Made by a program: the position numbers and the translations under genes. 64,000 nt of DNA from Spirochaetota bacterium. Lineage in GTDB: Bacteria; Spirochaetota; Spirochaetia; Treponematales; UBA12059. The stretch lies in NCBI GenBank assembly GCA_029560805.1, contig JAKQKE010000008.1, positions 1 through 64,000 of the forward strand, written 5' to 3'. This document shows, piece after piece, positions 34,518 to 42,106 of this stretch. The notes beneath the pieces are model-generated. The model ran no database searches. It had not been told where the DNA came from and saw nothing but the letters and a program-made list of their open reading frames with translations. Within the stretch, counting starts at the first letter, position 1. The number at the start of each line of letters is the position of its first letter.

Positions 34518-35831
34518 CTATTGTCCGGCGAGATAGGCGCGGAACTTCTCAGGATCGGGGCGGAAGGCCATGATGCCGCCCTGGCCGTCGGAGCGCGCCT
34601 TGGACAGGGCGGCCATCGACTCGCCGATGATACGGTCGGCGTCGACGAGGCGTCCAGCCCTCGAGGACAGGCCCATGTAGACGCCGGTCCCGCCGGCTCG
34701 CCTGACCGCCATCGACGCGGACAGTTTCTTCATCAGCTCGCCGCACATTCTGAGCGCGTGGTCCACGTCCATGTTCGGCAGGATGAGCGCGGCTCCGTTG
34801 TCCCCGAACAGGAAAGCCATGTCCTTGAAGGTAAAGTAATCGCGCACGGACGACGCGAAGAGGTTGAACTCCTCGTCGCCGCGCTCGGCCCCGTCAATGG
34901 ACGCGATCAGCAGTGATAGGTCCTGCTCGAACGAGGCGGAGCGCTTGAGCTCGGCGCTGAGTCGCTCTCGCAGGTAGGCTTCCCAGCCGAGGCCGGTCTC
35001 GGCGTCGAACAGTCCGCGTGGGCCCTCGAGGCAACCTTCCGGCAGGTCGTTTTGGCCGATGAACGCGGACTTCGGCCCGGGAGGAGCGGTTCTCGCGGTC
35101 GGCTCGTCGGCCGCGGCATCTTCGGCCACGGGTTCGTAGGCCGCGGGTTCGTCGGCCGCGGGTTCGTCGGCCGCTGGTTCGGGCGATGATGTGCTGTCGC
35201 CGAACGGGTCCTCGGCGTATAGCGACGACTCGGGCGGTATGAGCTCCGGAATGCTTGGCTCCCAATCGTCGGTAACGGCTTCCGGCGACTCGCGGAGACT
35301 CTTGTTCGTAGCTTCCGGCTTGGCGTTCGCCGCCGCGAGGAGCCATGCGACCAGTAGGGCCAGGAGCGAGGCGAGGGCCACGGCTCCGTCGCGGATCGGG
35401 TAGAATGCGGCTTCCTGCGTCAGGGTCACGTAGAGCGCCTCGACGCTCATGCCCGCGGAGATGGGGCCGCTGAAACGCGTGGTCGTGCCTTCGGGACGCT
35501 CGAAGACTAGCCCCTCGTCGCTTCGAGCGTAGTATGGTGACGAGCCCGGTCTGGCGTACAGGACCTCGCCGTCCGGGTCTCTGATGACGACGGCCAAAAG
35601 GTTCGGTTGAGCCGCCCACGCGTCGGCGACCTTGGCCCTCCAGACGCCGCCGACCGAATCCTCCGGAGACTGGATCGTGTTCAGCGCGCCGCGGCGAAGC
35701 TCGGAGAATGAGGCGCGCGCCGCTTCTTCTCCCGAGTCCAAGGCCTTGGCGACGCGTAGGACCGGCCAGGCGACGAGAGCGCCTATAACGACGAACGAGC
35801 ATATGGCTATAAGTAATGGTTCGCGTTTCAT
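34518..35831 (-). CDS. Membrane protein with a degenerate GGDEF-like domain
   Basis: A 437-residue protein with two transmembrane helices (about 7-27 and 148-166). They enclose a periplasmic PAS/Cache-like region (NLLAVVIRDPDGEVLYARPG). An acidic Ala/Pro linker (about 205-255) follows. The C-terminal domain of about 150 residues has the layout of a GGDEF domain (DAETGLGWEAYLRERLSAEL at its start). The signature is FGDNGAALILPN in place of FGGDEF, so diguanylate cyclase activity is unlikely. A c-di-GMP-binding or structural role is possible. The start at 35831 lies eight bases after a -10 box, with no Shine-Dalgarno. Confidence 0.65.
   Translation of the reverse strand: MKREPLLIAICSFVVIGALVAWPVLRVAKALDSGEEAARASFSELRRGALNTIQSPEDSVGGVWRAKVADAWAAQPNLLAVVIRDPDGEVLYARPGSSPYYARSDEGLVFERPEGTTTRFSGPISAGMSVEALYVTLTQEAAFYPIRDGAVALASLLALLVAWLLAAANAKPEATNKSLRESPEAVTDDWEPSIPELIPPESSLYAEDPFGDSTSSPEPAADEPAADEPAAYEPVAEDAAADEPTARTAPPGPKSAFIGQNDLPEGCLEGPRGLFDAETGLGWEAYLRERLSAELKRSASFEQDLSLLIASIDGAERGDEEFNLFASSVRDYFTFKDMAFLFGDNGAALILPNMDVDHALRMCGELMKKLSASMAVRRAGGTGVYMGLSSRAGRLVDADRIIGESMAALSKARSDGQGGIMAFRPDPEKFRAYLAGQ
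35123..35187 (-). repeat. 15-base tandem repeat coding EPAAD units
   Basis: Within the GGDEF-like gene, about four units of a 15-base repeat (plus-strand GGTTCGTCGGCCGCG) encode the acidic EPAAD linker. The frame is kept if units are lost or gained. Confidence 0.75.
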
Positions 35832-35839
35832 AGTGATGC

Positions 35840-35868
35840 AGTATAATCCTAATATCCCTTTTTTGGAA
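35840..35868 (-). promoter_or_regulatory. Overlapping divergent promoters (GGDEF-like gene and Memo-like gene)
   Basis: Minus strand: TTCCAA (35868-35863), a 17-base spacer and TATACT (35845-35840), eight bases before the ATG at 35831 (leaderless). Plus strand: a perfect TATAAT at 35842-35847 overlaps the same bases, with only a weak -35. It would drive the Memo-like gene with a leader of about 30 bases. RNA polymerase could occupy only one strand at a time. Confidence 0.45.
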
Positions 35869-35883
35869 CCGAGAGGAGGCCCC

Positions 35884-36714
35884 ATGGCTATACGCGCCCG
35901 TTGTCTGCCGGACGGATGGTATCCTTTATCGGGGGCCGAGGCCGGAGCAAAGCTCGACGCCTGGGCTAGGCTGGATGAGCAGACTCGAATCGGCGGCGCG
36001 GTAGCGGCCATCGCGCCCCACGCCGGATGGTATTATTCTGGCAGGATAGCCTGGTCGGCCTGGATGTCGGCAGGTGAAGCCGATGTCGTCGTCATCATTG
36101 GCGGGCACCTGCCGGCGGGCGCCGATTTCAGGATGTACCGGGAAGACGGCTTCGACACACCGTTCGGCGCTGCCCCCGCGGACGCTGAGCTTCGCGAGGT
36201 TCTGGCCCGTGCCGTACAGGTCCAAGGCGAACGAGGCACCGACAACACCGTCGAGGTGCACCTGCCTATGGCTGCCCATCGATTCCCCGGGACTCCGCTC
36301 GTATGCCTGCGCGCCCCGAATGACGAGAGGGCCGCTCGGCTTGGCTCGGAGCTCGCCGACTACCAGGTCTCGTCTGGCCGCCGCCTCTTCGTGCTCGGAT
36401 CCACCGACCTTACGCATTACGGCAAGGCCTACGGCTTCGAGCCGGGAGGCCCGGCTCCAGGTGGCTTCGCCTGGGCCGGGCGCGCCAATAAGGATATTAC
36501 CGACGCCTTCCTGGCCATGGACGAAGCCGAGGCTATCAGACAGGCGGAGTTGTGCGGCTCCGCCTGCTCGGTTGGGGCAGCCGTGGCCGCCATGTCATTC
36601 GCCAGGCGACTCGGGGCCAGCGTCTCCCGCCTAGTCATGCGCGGCTCGAGCGATGAGCTGGCGCCCGGTAGCGATTCGTCCGTCGGTTATTGCGCCGTGA
36701 CGTACTCCCGCTAG
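35884..36714 (+). CDS. Memo-like protein, AmmeMemoRadiSam system protein B family
   Basis: A 276-residue protein of the Memo family, structurally related to class III extradiol dioxygenases. Motifs: APHAGWYYSGRIAW with the first histidine, VIIGGHLPAG with the second, NTVEVHLPM, GSTDLTHYG, and a later CGSACSVGAAVAA region supplying cysteine. In many bacteria it is encoded with an AMMECR1 protein and a radical SAM enzyme; neither is in this window. The ATG at 35884 follows GAGGAGG (35873-35879); an upstream frame from 35632 is an antisense run through the previous gene. The exact reaction of the family remains uncertain. Confidence 0.78.
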   Translation: MAIRARCLPDGWYPLSGAEAGAKLDAWARLDEQTRIGGAVAAIAPHAGWYYSGRIAWSAWMSAGEADVVVIIGGHLPAGADFRMYREDGFDTPFGAAPADAELREVLARAVQVQGERGTDNTVEVHLPMAAHRFPGTPLVCLRAPNDERAARLGSELADYQVSSGRRLFVLGSTDLTHYGKAYGFEPGGPAPGGFAWAGRANKDITDAFLAMDEAEAIRQAELCGSACSVGAAVAAMSFARRLGASVSRLVMRGSSDELAPGSDSSVGYCAVTYSR

Positions 36715-36741
36715 CTGGCGCCTGCCAGGGCTTACGGCCCG

Positions 36742-38130
36742 TCAGTCCGGTAGCTCGGCCACGGCGGCTTTGAAGCGCCTGCCGCGGTCGAATTCGTTCT
36801 TGAACATGCCGAACGAAGTGCATCCGGGCGATAGCACCACGACAGAACCGGGAAGCGCCAGGCGATCCGCCTCGGCGACGGCCAGTCCGATATCGGAATA
36901 GGGGCCGCTGTACGGCACACCATCGGCCTTGAGTAGCGGTAGTATCTTGTCGGTACCCGTTCCCGAAAGAAGCACGACCGAGGCGGCCCTGGCGTACGCG
37001 GAGCGGGCCGTCTCGAACTCGAGCTTCTTGTCGGTGCCGCCTGTTATGAGCACGACGGGAGCGTCGAACGCCTCTACGGCCGCCTTCGCGGCCTCGGGCA
37101 CGGTGGCCGCCGAATCGTTGAACCAGCGGACGCCGCGCCTATCGCGTATGGGCTCGAGCCGATGCTCGACGCCAGGGAACGTAGCCGCGGCCGCGGCGAT
37201 CCTGGTCGGCTCGACGCCGAGGGCCCAAGCGGAGACCGCCGCGGCGGCCAGGTTGCGCCTGGCATGGGCCCCGGGAACGAGGAGCCGCTCCGGGACGAGC
37301 TCCGCCTCGCCGACATCCGGCAGCGTAGCGATGCAGGGACTCCCGTCGGCCGGCACCCGTACGCCGTAGGTTCCGGGCGGCAGGATCGCCCCGTAGCCAA
37401 GCACGCTGGCTCCGGTCTCGGCCGCGAAGGAACGTCCATAGGGGTCGTCGAGATCGAACACGGTCCAGTCGGACGAGTCCTGATCAGCGTAGATGAGCCG
37501 TTTGTCGGCGACGTAGGCCTCCATCGTGCCGTATCGGTCCAGGTGGTCGGGCACGATGCGGGTCAGGGCGGCGACGCTGGGCTTGAGGACTCCGGAGCCG
37601 CGGAGGTCGCCGAGCTGCCAGCTCGACAGCTCGAGCACGACGACCGAGTCGGCCGTGGCGCTATCGAGGAAGCCGAGCGGCGAGACGGTTATGTTGCCGC
37701 CGAGATAGGCGTCGAGGCCGCCAGCTTTGAGCATCCACGCCATCGCGGTCGCGGTGGTCGACTTGCCCTTGGAGCCCGTCACCGCGGCTATCCGCGCAGG
37801 GCAGAAGCGTAGAAACATAGACAGGTCGGTCTCGACCCGCTTCGCCGCGAGCAGGTACGGATTGTCCGGCCTGACGGCCGGATTCTTTATGACAAGGTCG
37901 GCGCCGGAGAAATCGGCTTCGTCGTGGCGGCCGAGCGCGTATCGGATGCCTAAGCCGGAGAGGGCCGCCACCGACTCAGCGAGCGCCGTCTCGTCCTTCA
38001 TGTCGGTTACGGTGACGAGGGCGCCGCGCTCCGCGAAGAAGCGCGCCGACGCCACACCGCCTCCATTCAGGCCGAGGCCCATCACGGTTACGCGGAGCCC
38101 TGGGATGTCTTCAAGTCGGATCTTTTGCAT
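36742..38130 (-). CDS. murD: UDP-N-acetylmuramoylalanine--D-glutamate ligase MurD
   Basis: Cytosolic Mur ligase that adds D-glutamate to UDP-MurNAc-L-Ala. The 462-residue product has a Rossmann N-terminus (VTVMGLGLNGGGVASARFF), the ATP loop VTGSKGKSTTATAM, ELSSWQLGDL, NDSAATVPEA and a C-terminal LSPGCTSFGMFKNEFDRGRRF. Length is normal. The start at 38130 is preferred over 38157. It lies 20 bases inside the end of the upstream unknown gene, which implies translational coupling. It is convergent with the Memo-like gene, 27 bases apart. Confidence 0.93.
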   Translation of the reverse strand: MQKIRLEDIPGLRVTVMGLGLNGGGVASARFFAERGALVTVTDMKDETALAESVAALSGLGIRYALGRHDEADFSGADLVIKNPAVRPDNPYLLAAKRVETDLSMFLRFCPARIAAVTGSKGKSTTATAMAWMLKAGGLDAYLGGNITVSPLGFLDSATADSVVVLELSSWQLGDLRGSGVLKPSVAALTRIVPDHLDRYGTMEAYVADKRLIYADQDSSDWTVFDLDDPYGRSFAAETGASVLGYGAILPPGTYGVRVPADGSPCIATLPDVGEAELVPERLLVPGAHARRNLAAAAVSAWALGVEPTRIAAAAATFPGVEHRLEPIRDRRGVRWFNDSAATVPEAAKAAVEAFDAPVVLITGGTDKKLEFETARSAYARAASVVLLSGTGTDKILPLLKADGVPYSGPYSDIGLAVAEADRLALPGSVVVLSPGCTSFGMFKNEFDRGRRFKAAVAELPD

Positions 38131-39076
38131 GGTCGAGCGAGTACTCCTTCTGTTCACGGTCGTTGAGGTACGCTAGGATGCTATAGCCCGCGAGCGGAGC
38201 CTTCCACGACTCCGGTACCCTGTCCCTGAGCGACTTGAAATCCGACAGCGATTCGTCGAACTTGGCGTTCCTGAGGACTTCCTGTATCCGGCCTATCTCG
38301 GGGGCCAGGAACTGGATAGCCTTATGGAGCAGCGGGATGAGGCTCCGCCTACCGTCGGCGCTGAGCAGGGGCGGCATGCAGCAGAGCGTCTTGTACTTGC
38401 AGAACAGGGGGTAGAATGGATAAACGCGCTTGCCGGACGGCAGGAACAGCTTCGTGAAGAACTTCGACAGGTCACTGTCCATCCAGACGCCCCTGACGAG
38501 GTAGCCCTTGCCGGTCTCACCTATCCAGGTCTGCGAGATCAGCTGCTTGATCCTGAAGGCCTTGACTCTGCCGGCCTCCCACATGACCGCCTCGAGCGGG
38601 ATCAGCTCCGACTCGAGGTAGACTCGCCGCGTCGAGTAGGCGGAAGTCCGGTCGTTGGTTCCGGGCTCGATGGTATCGGCGTCGAACGGCTTGGGGAGGA
38701 GGTCAACCCTGAGCAGGTAGAGGTAGACGTCGGCCTCGACTTTGTAGAGTCGGTAGAAGCATGGCTTCAGGATCTCGGCCGGGTCGAAGAAGTAGGTAAG
38801 GCCCGAGAAGCATTCGGGCAAAACGGCCGTGAGCTGGCTGACCACGTCGCGTATCGCCGCGGCATAGTCGGCGGCCGGGACGGGCGTGCGTATGTCGTGG
38901 TGGATCGGCAGATGGGGTACGATCAGGGGCGATCCGAGCTCGATGAAGTATTCCTCACCCTGGCTGAATCGCATCGCGTACGGAGCATTGACCGCGCTTT
39001 CCGGTATGTCGGCGAGTATTTGGTTAATACCAGAATCTATGTAGGCGATCCTGATTTCATTGAGCAACTGCTCCAT
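38111..39076 (-). CDS. Unknown protein co-expressed with murD
   Basis: A 321-residue protein without signal peptide or membrane helix. It starts MEQLLNEIRIAYIDSG. Recognisable features are hydrophobic beta-rich stretches (EEYFIELGSPLIVPHLPIHHD), a cysteine-containing segment (PLFCKYKTLCCMPPLLSADG) and a helical C-terminus. I do not recognise a family. Its end overlaps the murD start by 20 bases, so it is translated with murD. It may be a lineage-specific morphology or envelope factor, but this is only guilt by association. An upstream frame to 39466 overlaps the divergent FecR gene and is rejected. A good promoter lies just before the ATG. Confidence 0.7.
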   Translation of the reverse strand: MEQLLNEIRIAYIDSGINQILADIPESAVNAPYAMRFSQGEEYFIELGSPLIVPHLPIHHDIRTPVPAADYAAAIRDVVSQLTAVLPECFSGLTYFFDPAEILKPCFYRLYKVEADVYLYLLRVDLLPKPFDADTIEPGTNDRTSAYSTRRVYLESELIPLEAVMWEAGRVKAFRIKQLISQTWIGETGKGYLVRGVWMDSDLSKFFTKLFLPSGKRVYPFYPLFCKYKTLCCMPPLLSADGRRSLIPLLHKAIQFLAPEIGRIQEVLRNAKFDESLSDFKSLRDRVPESWKAPLAGYSILAYLNDREQKEYSLDHAKDPT

Positions 39077-39086
39077 ATTTTGGACA

Positions 39087-39115
39087 AGTATAGCCGCTGA
39101 AAGCGGATAAATCAA
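39087..39115 (-). promoter_or_regulatory. Predicted promoter of the unknown gene and murD (near-leaderless)
   Basis: Read on the minus strand: TTGATT (39115-39110), a 17-base spacer and TATACT (39092-39087). The ATG at 39076 begins ten bases after the -10 box, so the leader is only about three bases. It lies back to back with the FecR promoter, the -35 boxes 17 bases apart. Confidence 0.6.
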
Positions 39116-39132
39116 CGAGGCCGTGGTCGGCG

Positions 39133-39161
39133 TTGCGACTGGGTTCCGGCCGTGGTATAGT
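39133..39161 (+). promoter_or_regulatory. Predicted sigma70 promoter of the FecR-domain gene
   Basis: TTGCGA (39133-39138), a 17-base spacer and TATAGT (39156-39161). The leader of about 30 bases carries GGAGG (39186-39190). Confidence 0.6.
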
Positions 39162-39197
39162 CGAGCCGTTGCATCCTCTCGGGTCGGAGGTGGATCG

Positions 39198-40286
39198 ATG
39201 AATGCTAAGGCGAGGATCCTTACGCTGGCGCTGATCATTGCGATGACGGGACTGGCCGCCTGGGCACAGGGTGCGCCCGCGGCAGTGGTCGAGTACTCGA
39301 GCGGGGACGACGTGCTGGTCATCAGGGCCGGACGTAGGCTCGGCATCGCCGATCCTATCGGCTTGGAGCTGTACGAAGGCGACCAGGTCCAGACCGGCAA
39401 GGGTGTTTTCGTGGAGATGCGCCTCGTCTCGGGCGGCGCCGTCGTCAAGCTGGCCGAGAATACCACCTTCGTGCTCGAGCGCCTGTCGGACGGCCAGACC
39501 TCGCTGCAGCTCGTCTACGGCCGGGTTCGCGCCAAGGTAGAGCGGCTGGCCGGTACGGATACCTTCTCGGTACGCAGCTCCCAAGCGATCGCCGGAGTAC
39601 GCGGCACCGATTTCGGCCTTGACGTCGTGGCCTCCGCCGGCGGCGCCGCAACCACGAGGACGAATGCCTATTGCTTCGTGGGAGCGGTCGAGGTGACGGC
39701 CTTCATACGCTCCGACGCTCACGCCGCCGAATCGCTCGAGGCTATCCCTCGCTCCTATGTGGTGGTGGCCGGGGAGATGCTGTCGGTGGAGAGTCGTTCC
39801 GGCAAGGCAGCGGCTACGAAGACGGCGCTGGACGAGACCATACGCAGTTTCTGGGTCGAGAACGACTACGTATCGGAGCCCGAGGCGCGGCTCGGCGGGA
39901 AAGCCCCGACGGAGGGCGTCGCCGTAGTCGAGCCGGCCCCATCCACAGACCAGGACGAGGCCACGGCCCGGGAGTCGTACGAGCGTGGCTACCTGCAAGG
40001 CTTCGACGAGGCCCGCGTCCAGTTCGACCGCGCCTTCGACCCGGTCGCGGCGGGGTTCCTGAGCCAGGAGGAGGGGGCGGCCATTCGTCGGGCCGCCAAG
40101 CTACAGTCGGGCGGCGTCATAGCCGGCGGCCTGATCCTTGCCGGCGGCGCGGCCATAGCCGTCAACGGCATCATGCTGATCGACGCGGGAGACCTGGCGG
40201 CCGGCGCCGACGCGCTCAGGACCGGAGCCATAATCAGCGCCGCGGCCATACCGTTCCTAGCGCTGTCGCTATTCTCGACTCCCTAG
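39198..40286 (+). CDS. FecR-domain exported protein
   Basis: A 362-residue protein with a signal peptide (residues 1-23). A FecR domain (about 30-150) includes LYEGDQVQTGKGVFVEMRL, GGAVVKLAENTTFVLER and SSQAIAGVRGTDF. A linker follows, then two hydrophobic helices near the C-terminus (about 315-355, rich in Gly, Ala and Ile). Spirochaetes have many proteins with periplasmic FecR domains that are not tied to iron signalling. No sigma factor gene is adjacent, so the domain probably acts in surface or periplasmic binding. The ATG at 39198 is chosen for its GGAGG; the frame upstream is open to 39123. Confidence 0.78.
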   Translation: MNAKARILTLALIIAMTGLAAWAQGAPAAVVEYSSGDDVLVIRAGRRLGIADPIGLELYEGDQVQTGKGVFVEMRLVSGGAVVKLAENTTFVLERLSDGQTSLQLVYGRVRAKVERLAGTDTFSVRSSQAIAGVRGTDFGLDVVASAGGAATTRTNAYCFVGAVEVTAFIRSDAHAAESLEAIPRSYVVVAGEMLSVESRSGKAAATKTALDETIRSFWVENDYVSEPEARLGGKAPTEGVAVVEPAPSTDQDEATARESYERGYLQGFDEARVQFDRAFDPVAAGFLSQEEGAAIRRAAKLQSGGVIAGGLILAGGAAIAVNGIMLIDAGDLAAGADALRTGAIISAAAIPFLALSLFSTP

Positions 40287-40312
40287 CGTCGCCGCTATCT
40301 CCGGGACGAGTC

Positions 40313-42106
40313 TTAGACCGTCTCGGAGGCGACGGCGCCCATGTGCTCGGTGATGAACGCCCGATACCACGGAAGGTCCATCAACTCCTCGTGCGTACCG
40401 AAGGCCAGCGCTTTGCCTCCCTCGAGGTATAGCACCCGGTCGACGTACTGCAGCGTCGAGAGCCGGTGCGACACGATCAGGTAGCCCAGATCGGGGTCGA
40501 GCTGGTCGAGCCTGCGCATGAGCCGTTCCTCGTTCGACGCGTCGAGGCTGGCGGTGATGTCGTCGAATAAGAGGAACTGCGGTTCCCTGGCTACCGCTCG
40601 GGCTATGGCCATGCGCTGCTTCTGCCCTCCGGACAGGCTTACGCCGCGCTGTCCGACTACCGTGCGCTCTCCTTCGGAAAAGCTCATCAGCTCCTCGGTC
40701 AGCTGGGCCGCCTCGACGGAGACCCTGAACAGCTCGTCCGAAGGCGCGTCGGAGCCCAGGTCGACATTGTCGCGCAGGGTGCCGGAGAACAGCAGGGCTT
40801 CCTGCGGCACATAGCCTATCCTGGCCCGGTAGGCGACGATATCCGCCTCGCGCAGGTCGACGCCATTGACGAGGACCCGGCCAGACGAAGCCGGCAGCAG
40901 GCCGAGCAGGGCCTTGACCAGCGTCGACTTGCCCGAGCCTACCGGCCCGATCACCCCGACGCGCTCGCCACGGCGCAGCGTCATCGTTATGTCCGACAGG
41001 GCGTCGCCGGGCCGGTCGCCGTAGCCGAAGGTGAATCGCTCGAGCCCTATCGTCGCCACGTCCCCGACCGGGGCGGGACATGCGGGACGGTATGGCTCCG
41101 GGTGGGCGGTCAGCTCCTCGAGACGGTCGATGTTGACGAAGGCGCGCTTGCCCGAGACGAATAGCTGCGGTATGTCGAGGATGGGGTAGATCAGCATCGA
41201 CAGGTAGGTATAGAAGGCGTAGAAAGTGCCTACGGAAATACTGCCCCGGACGGCCATCAAGCCGCCCGCGAACACGATGCCGACCTGCGCCACGTAGTCG
41301 ATGTACTGGTAGATCATGTGGAGCACGACCTCGAGCCTGGCCACGGCCATCTCGGTGTTCCAACGAGTCTTGAGTACATCGGAGAAGAAGCGCTTGTACT
41401 TGTCCTCGCAGGCGTAGGCCTTGATGATGCGCACGCCGGAGAAGCTCATCTCGAGCCTCGAGTTGATGGCGCTGATCGCCTGCTGGTTCTTCTGGAAGGT
41501 ATCGTAGATCCTATCTTGCGTCACGTAGAACAGGGCGATCATGACCGGGAGCGGTATCAGCGACAGCAGGGTCAGCCGCCAGTCGAGCAGGAACATGGCG
41601 CCCAGGCAGAATGCCACCTTGCTGATCGACTCGACCGCCCTGAAGATGCCGGAGCAGAGGAACCATGACAGCTTGGGGAAATCGTACAGGTCGTCGGTCA
41701 GCCTCGTGACGATGTCTCCGGAGGAGAACTTGGAGAAGAAGGAGTAGTCCTTGGCCAGTACCTTGCGCCAGTACTTGGAGCGTATAGCGTGCTCGAAGAT
41801 GGAGTTGGTCACGCCGCGTATGCCCGGGAAGAGCGAGGCGACGAGGCCGCCGACCCCGACCGCGGCGAACACGAGGAGCAGCCGGTCGACCTCGCGCATG
41901 GCGTCATCCGCTCCGGACTCGAGGAGGCGCTGGATCGTGTCGAGGAGGCGCTTGCAGAGGTAAGGATAGGTGACGGCCACGGCACTCGACAGCAGGGTCA
42001 GAGCGAAGAGGACGACGATCAGCCAGGCTTTCTCCTTCCAGAGTCGGCCTATCCAACGTATATGGTCTACGCGCGGCGCGTCGGCGCCGCCGCTCGGTTC
42101 GCTCAT
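40313..42106 (-). CDS. ABC exporter half-transporter with non-catalytic Walker B
   Basis: A 597-residue half-transporter: six-helix membrane domain (about 25-315), then a nucleotide-binding domain. The latter has Walker A GPVGSGKST, signature LSGGQKQRMAIARA, Walker B FLLFDDITASLD and an H-loop in VSHRLSTL. The catalytic glutamate after Walker B is aspartate. The gene overlaps the first half-transporter gene by four bases and is its partner in a heterodimer. This asymmetry is known for heterodimeric exporters such as TM287/288. Lipids, drugs or peptides are typical cargo; here it is unknown. Confidence 0.9.
   Translation of the reverse strand: MSEPSGGADAPRVDHIRWIGRLWKEKAWLIVVLFALTLLSSAVAVTYPYLCKRLLDTIQRLLESGADDAMREVDRLLLVFAAVGVGGLVASLFPGIRGVTNSIFEHAIRSKYWRKVLAKDYSFFSKFSSGDIVTRLTDDLYDFPKLSWFLCSGIFRAVESISKVAFCLGAMFLLDWRLTLLSLIPLPVMIALFYVTQDRIYDTFQKNQQAISAINSRLEMSFSGVRIIKAYACEDKYKRFFSDVLKTRWNTEMAVARLEVVLHMIYQYIDYVAQVGIVFAGGLMAVRGSISVGTFYAFYTYLSMLIYPILDIPQLFVSGKRAFVNIDRLEELTAHPEPYRPACPAPVGDVATIGLERFTFGYGDRPGDALSDITMTLRRGERVGVIGPVGSGKSTLVKALLGLLPASSGRVLVNGVDLREADIVAYRARIGYVPQEALLFSGTLRDNVDLGSDAPSDELFRVSVEAAQLTEELMSFSEGERTVVGQRGVSLSGGQKQRMAIARAVAREPQFLLFDDITASLDASNEERLMRRLDQLDPDLGYLIVSHRLSTLQYVDRVLYLEGGKALAFGTHEELMDLPWYRAFITEHMGAVASETV

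Noticed and set aside
40299..40328. A hairpin as terminator between the FecR gene and the ABC exporter
   Set aside because: The stem contains a mismatch and runs into the coding end of the exporter gene; no T-run follows.
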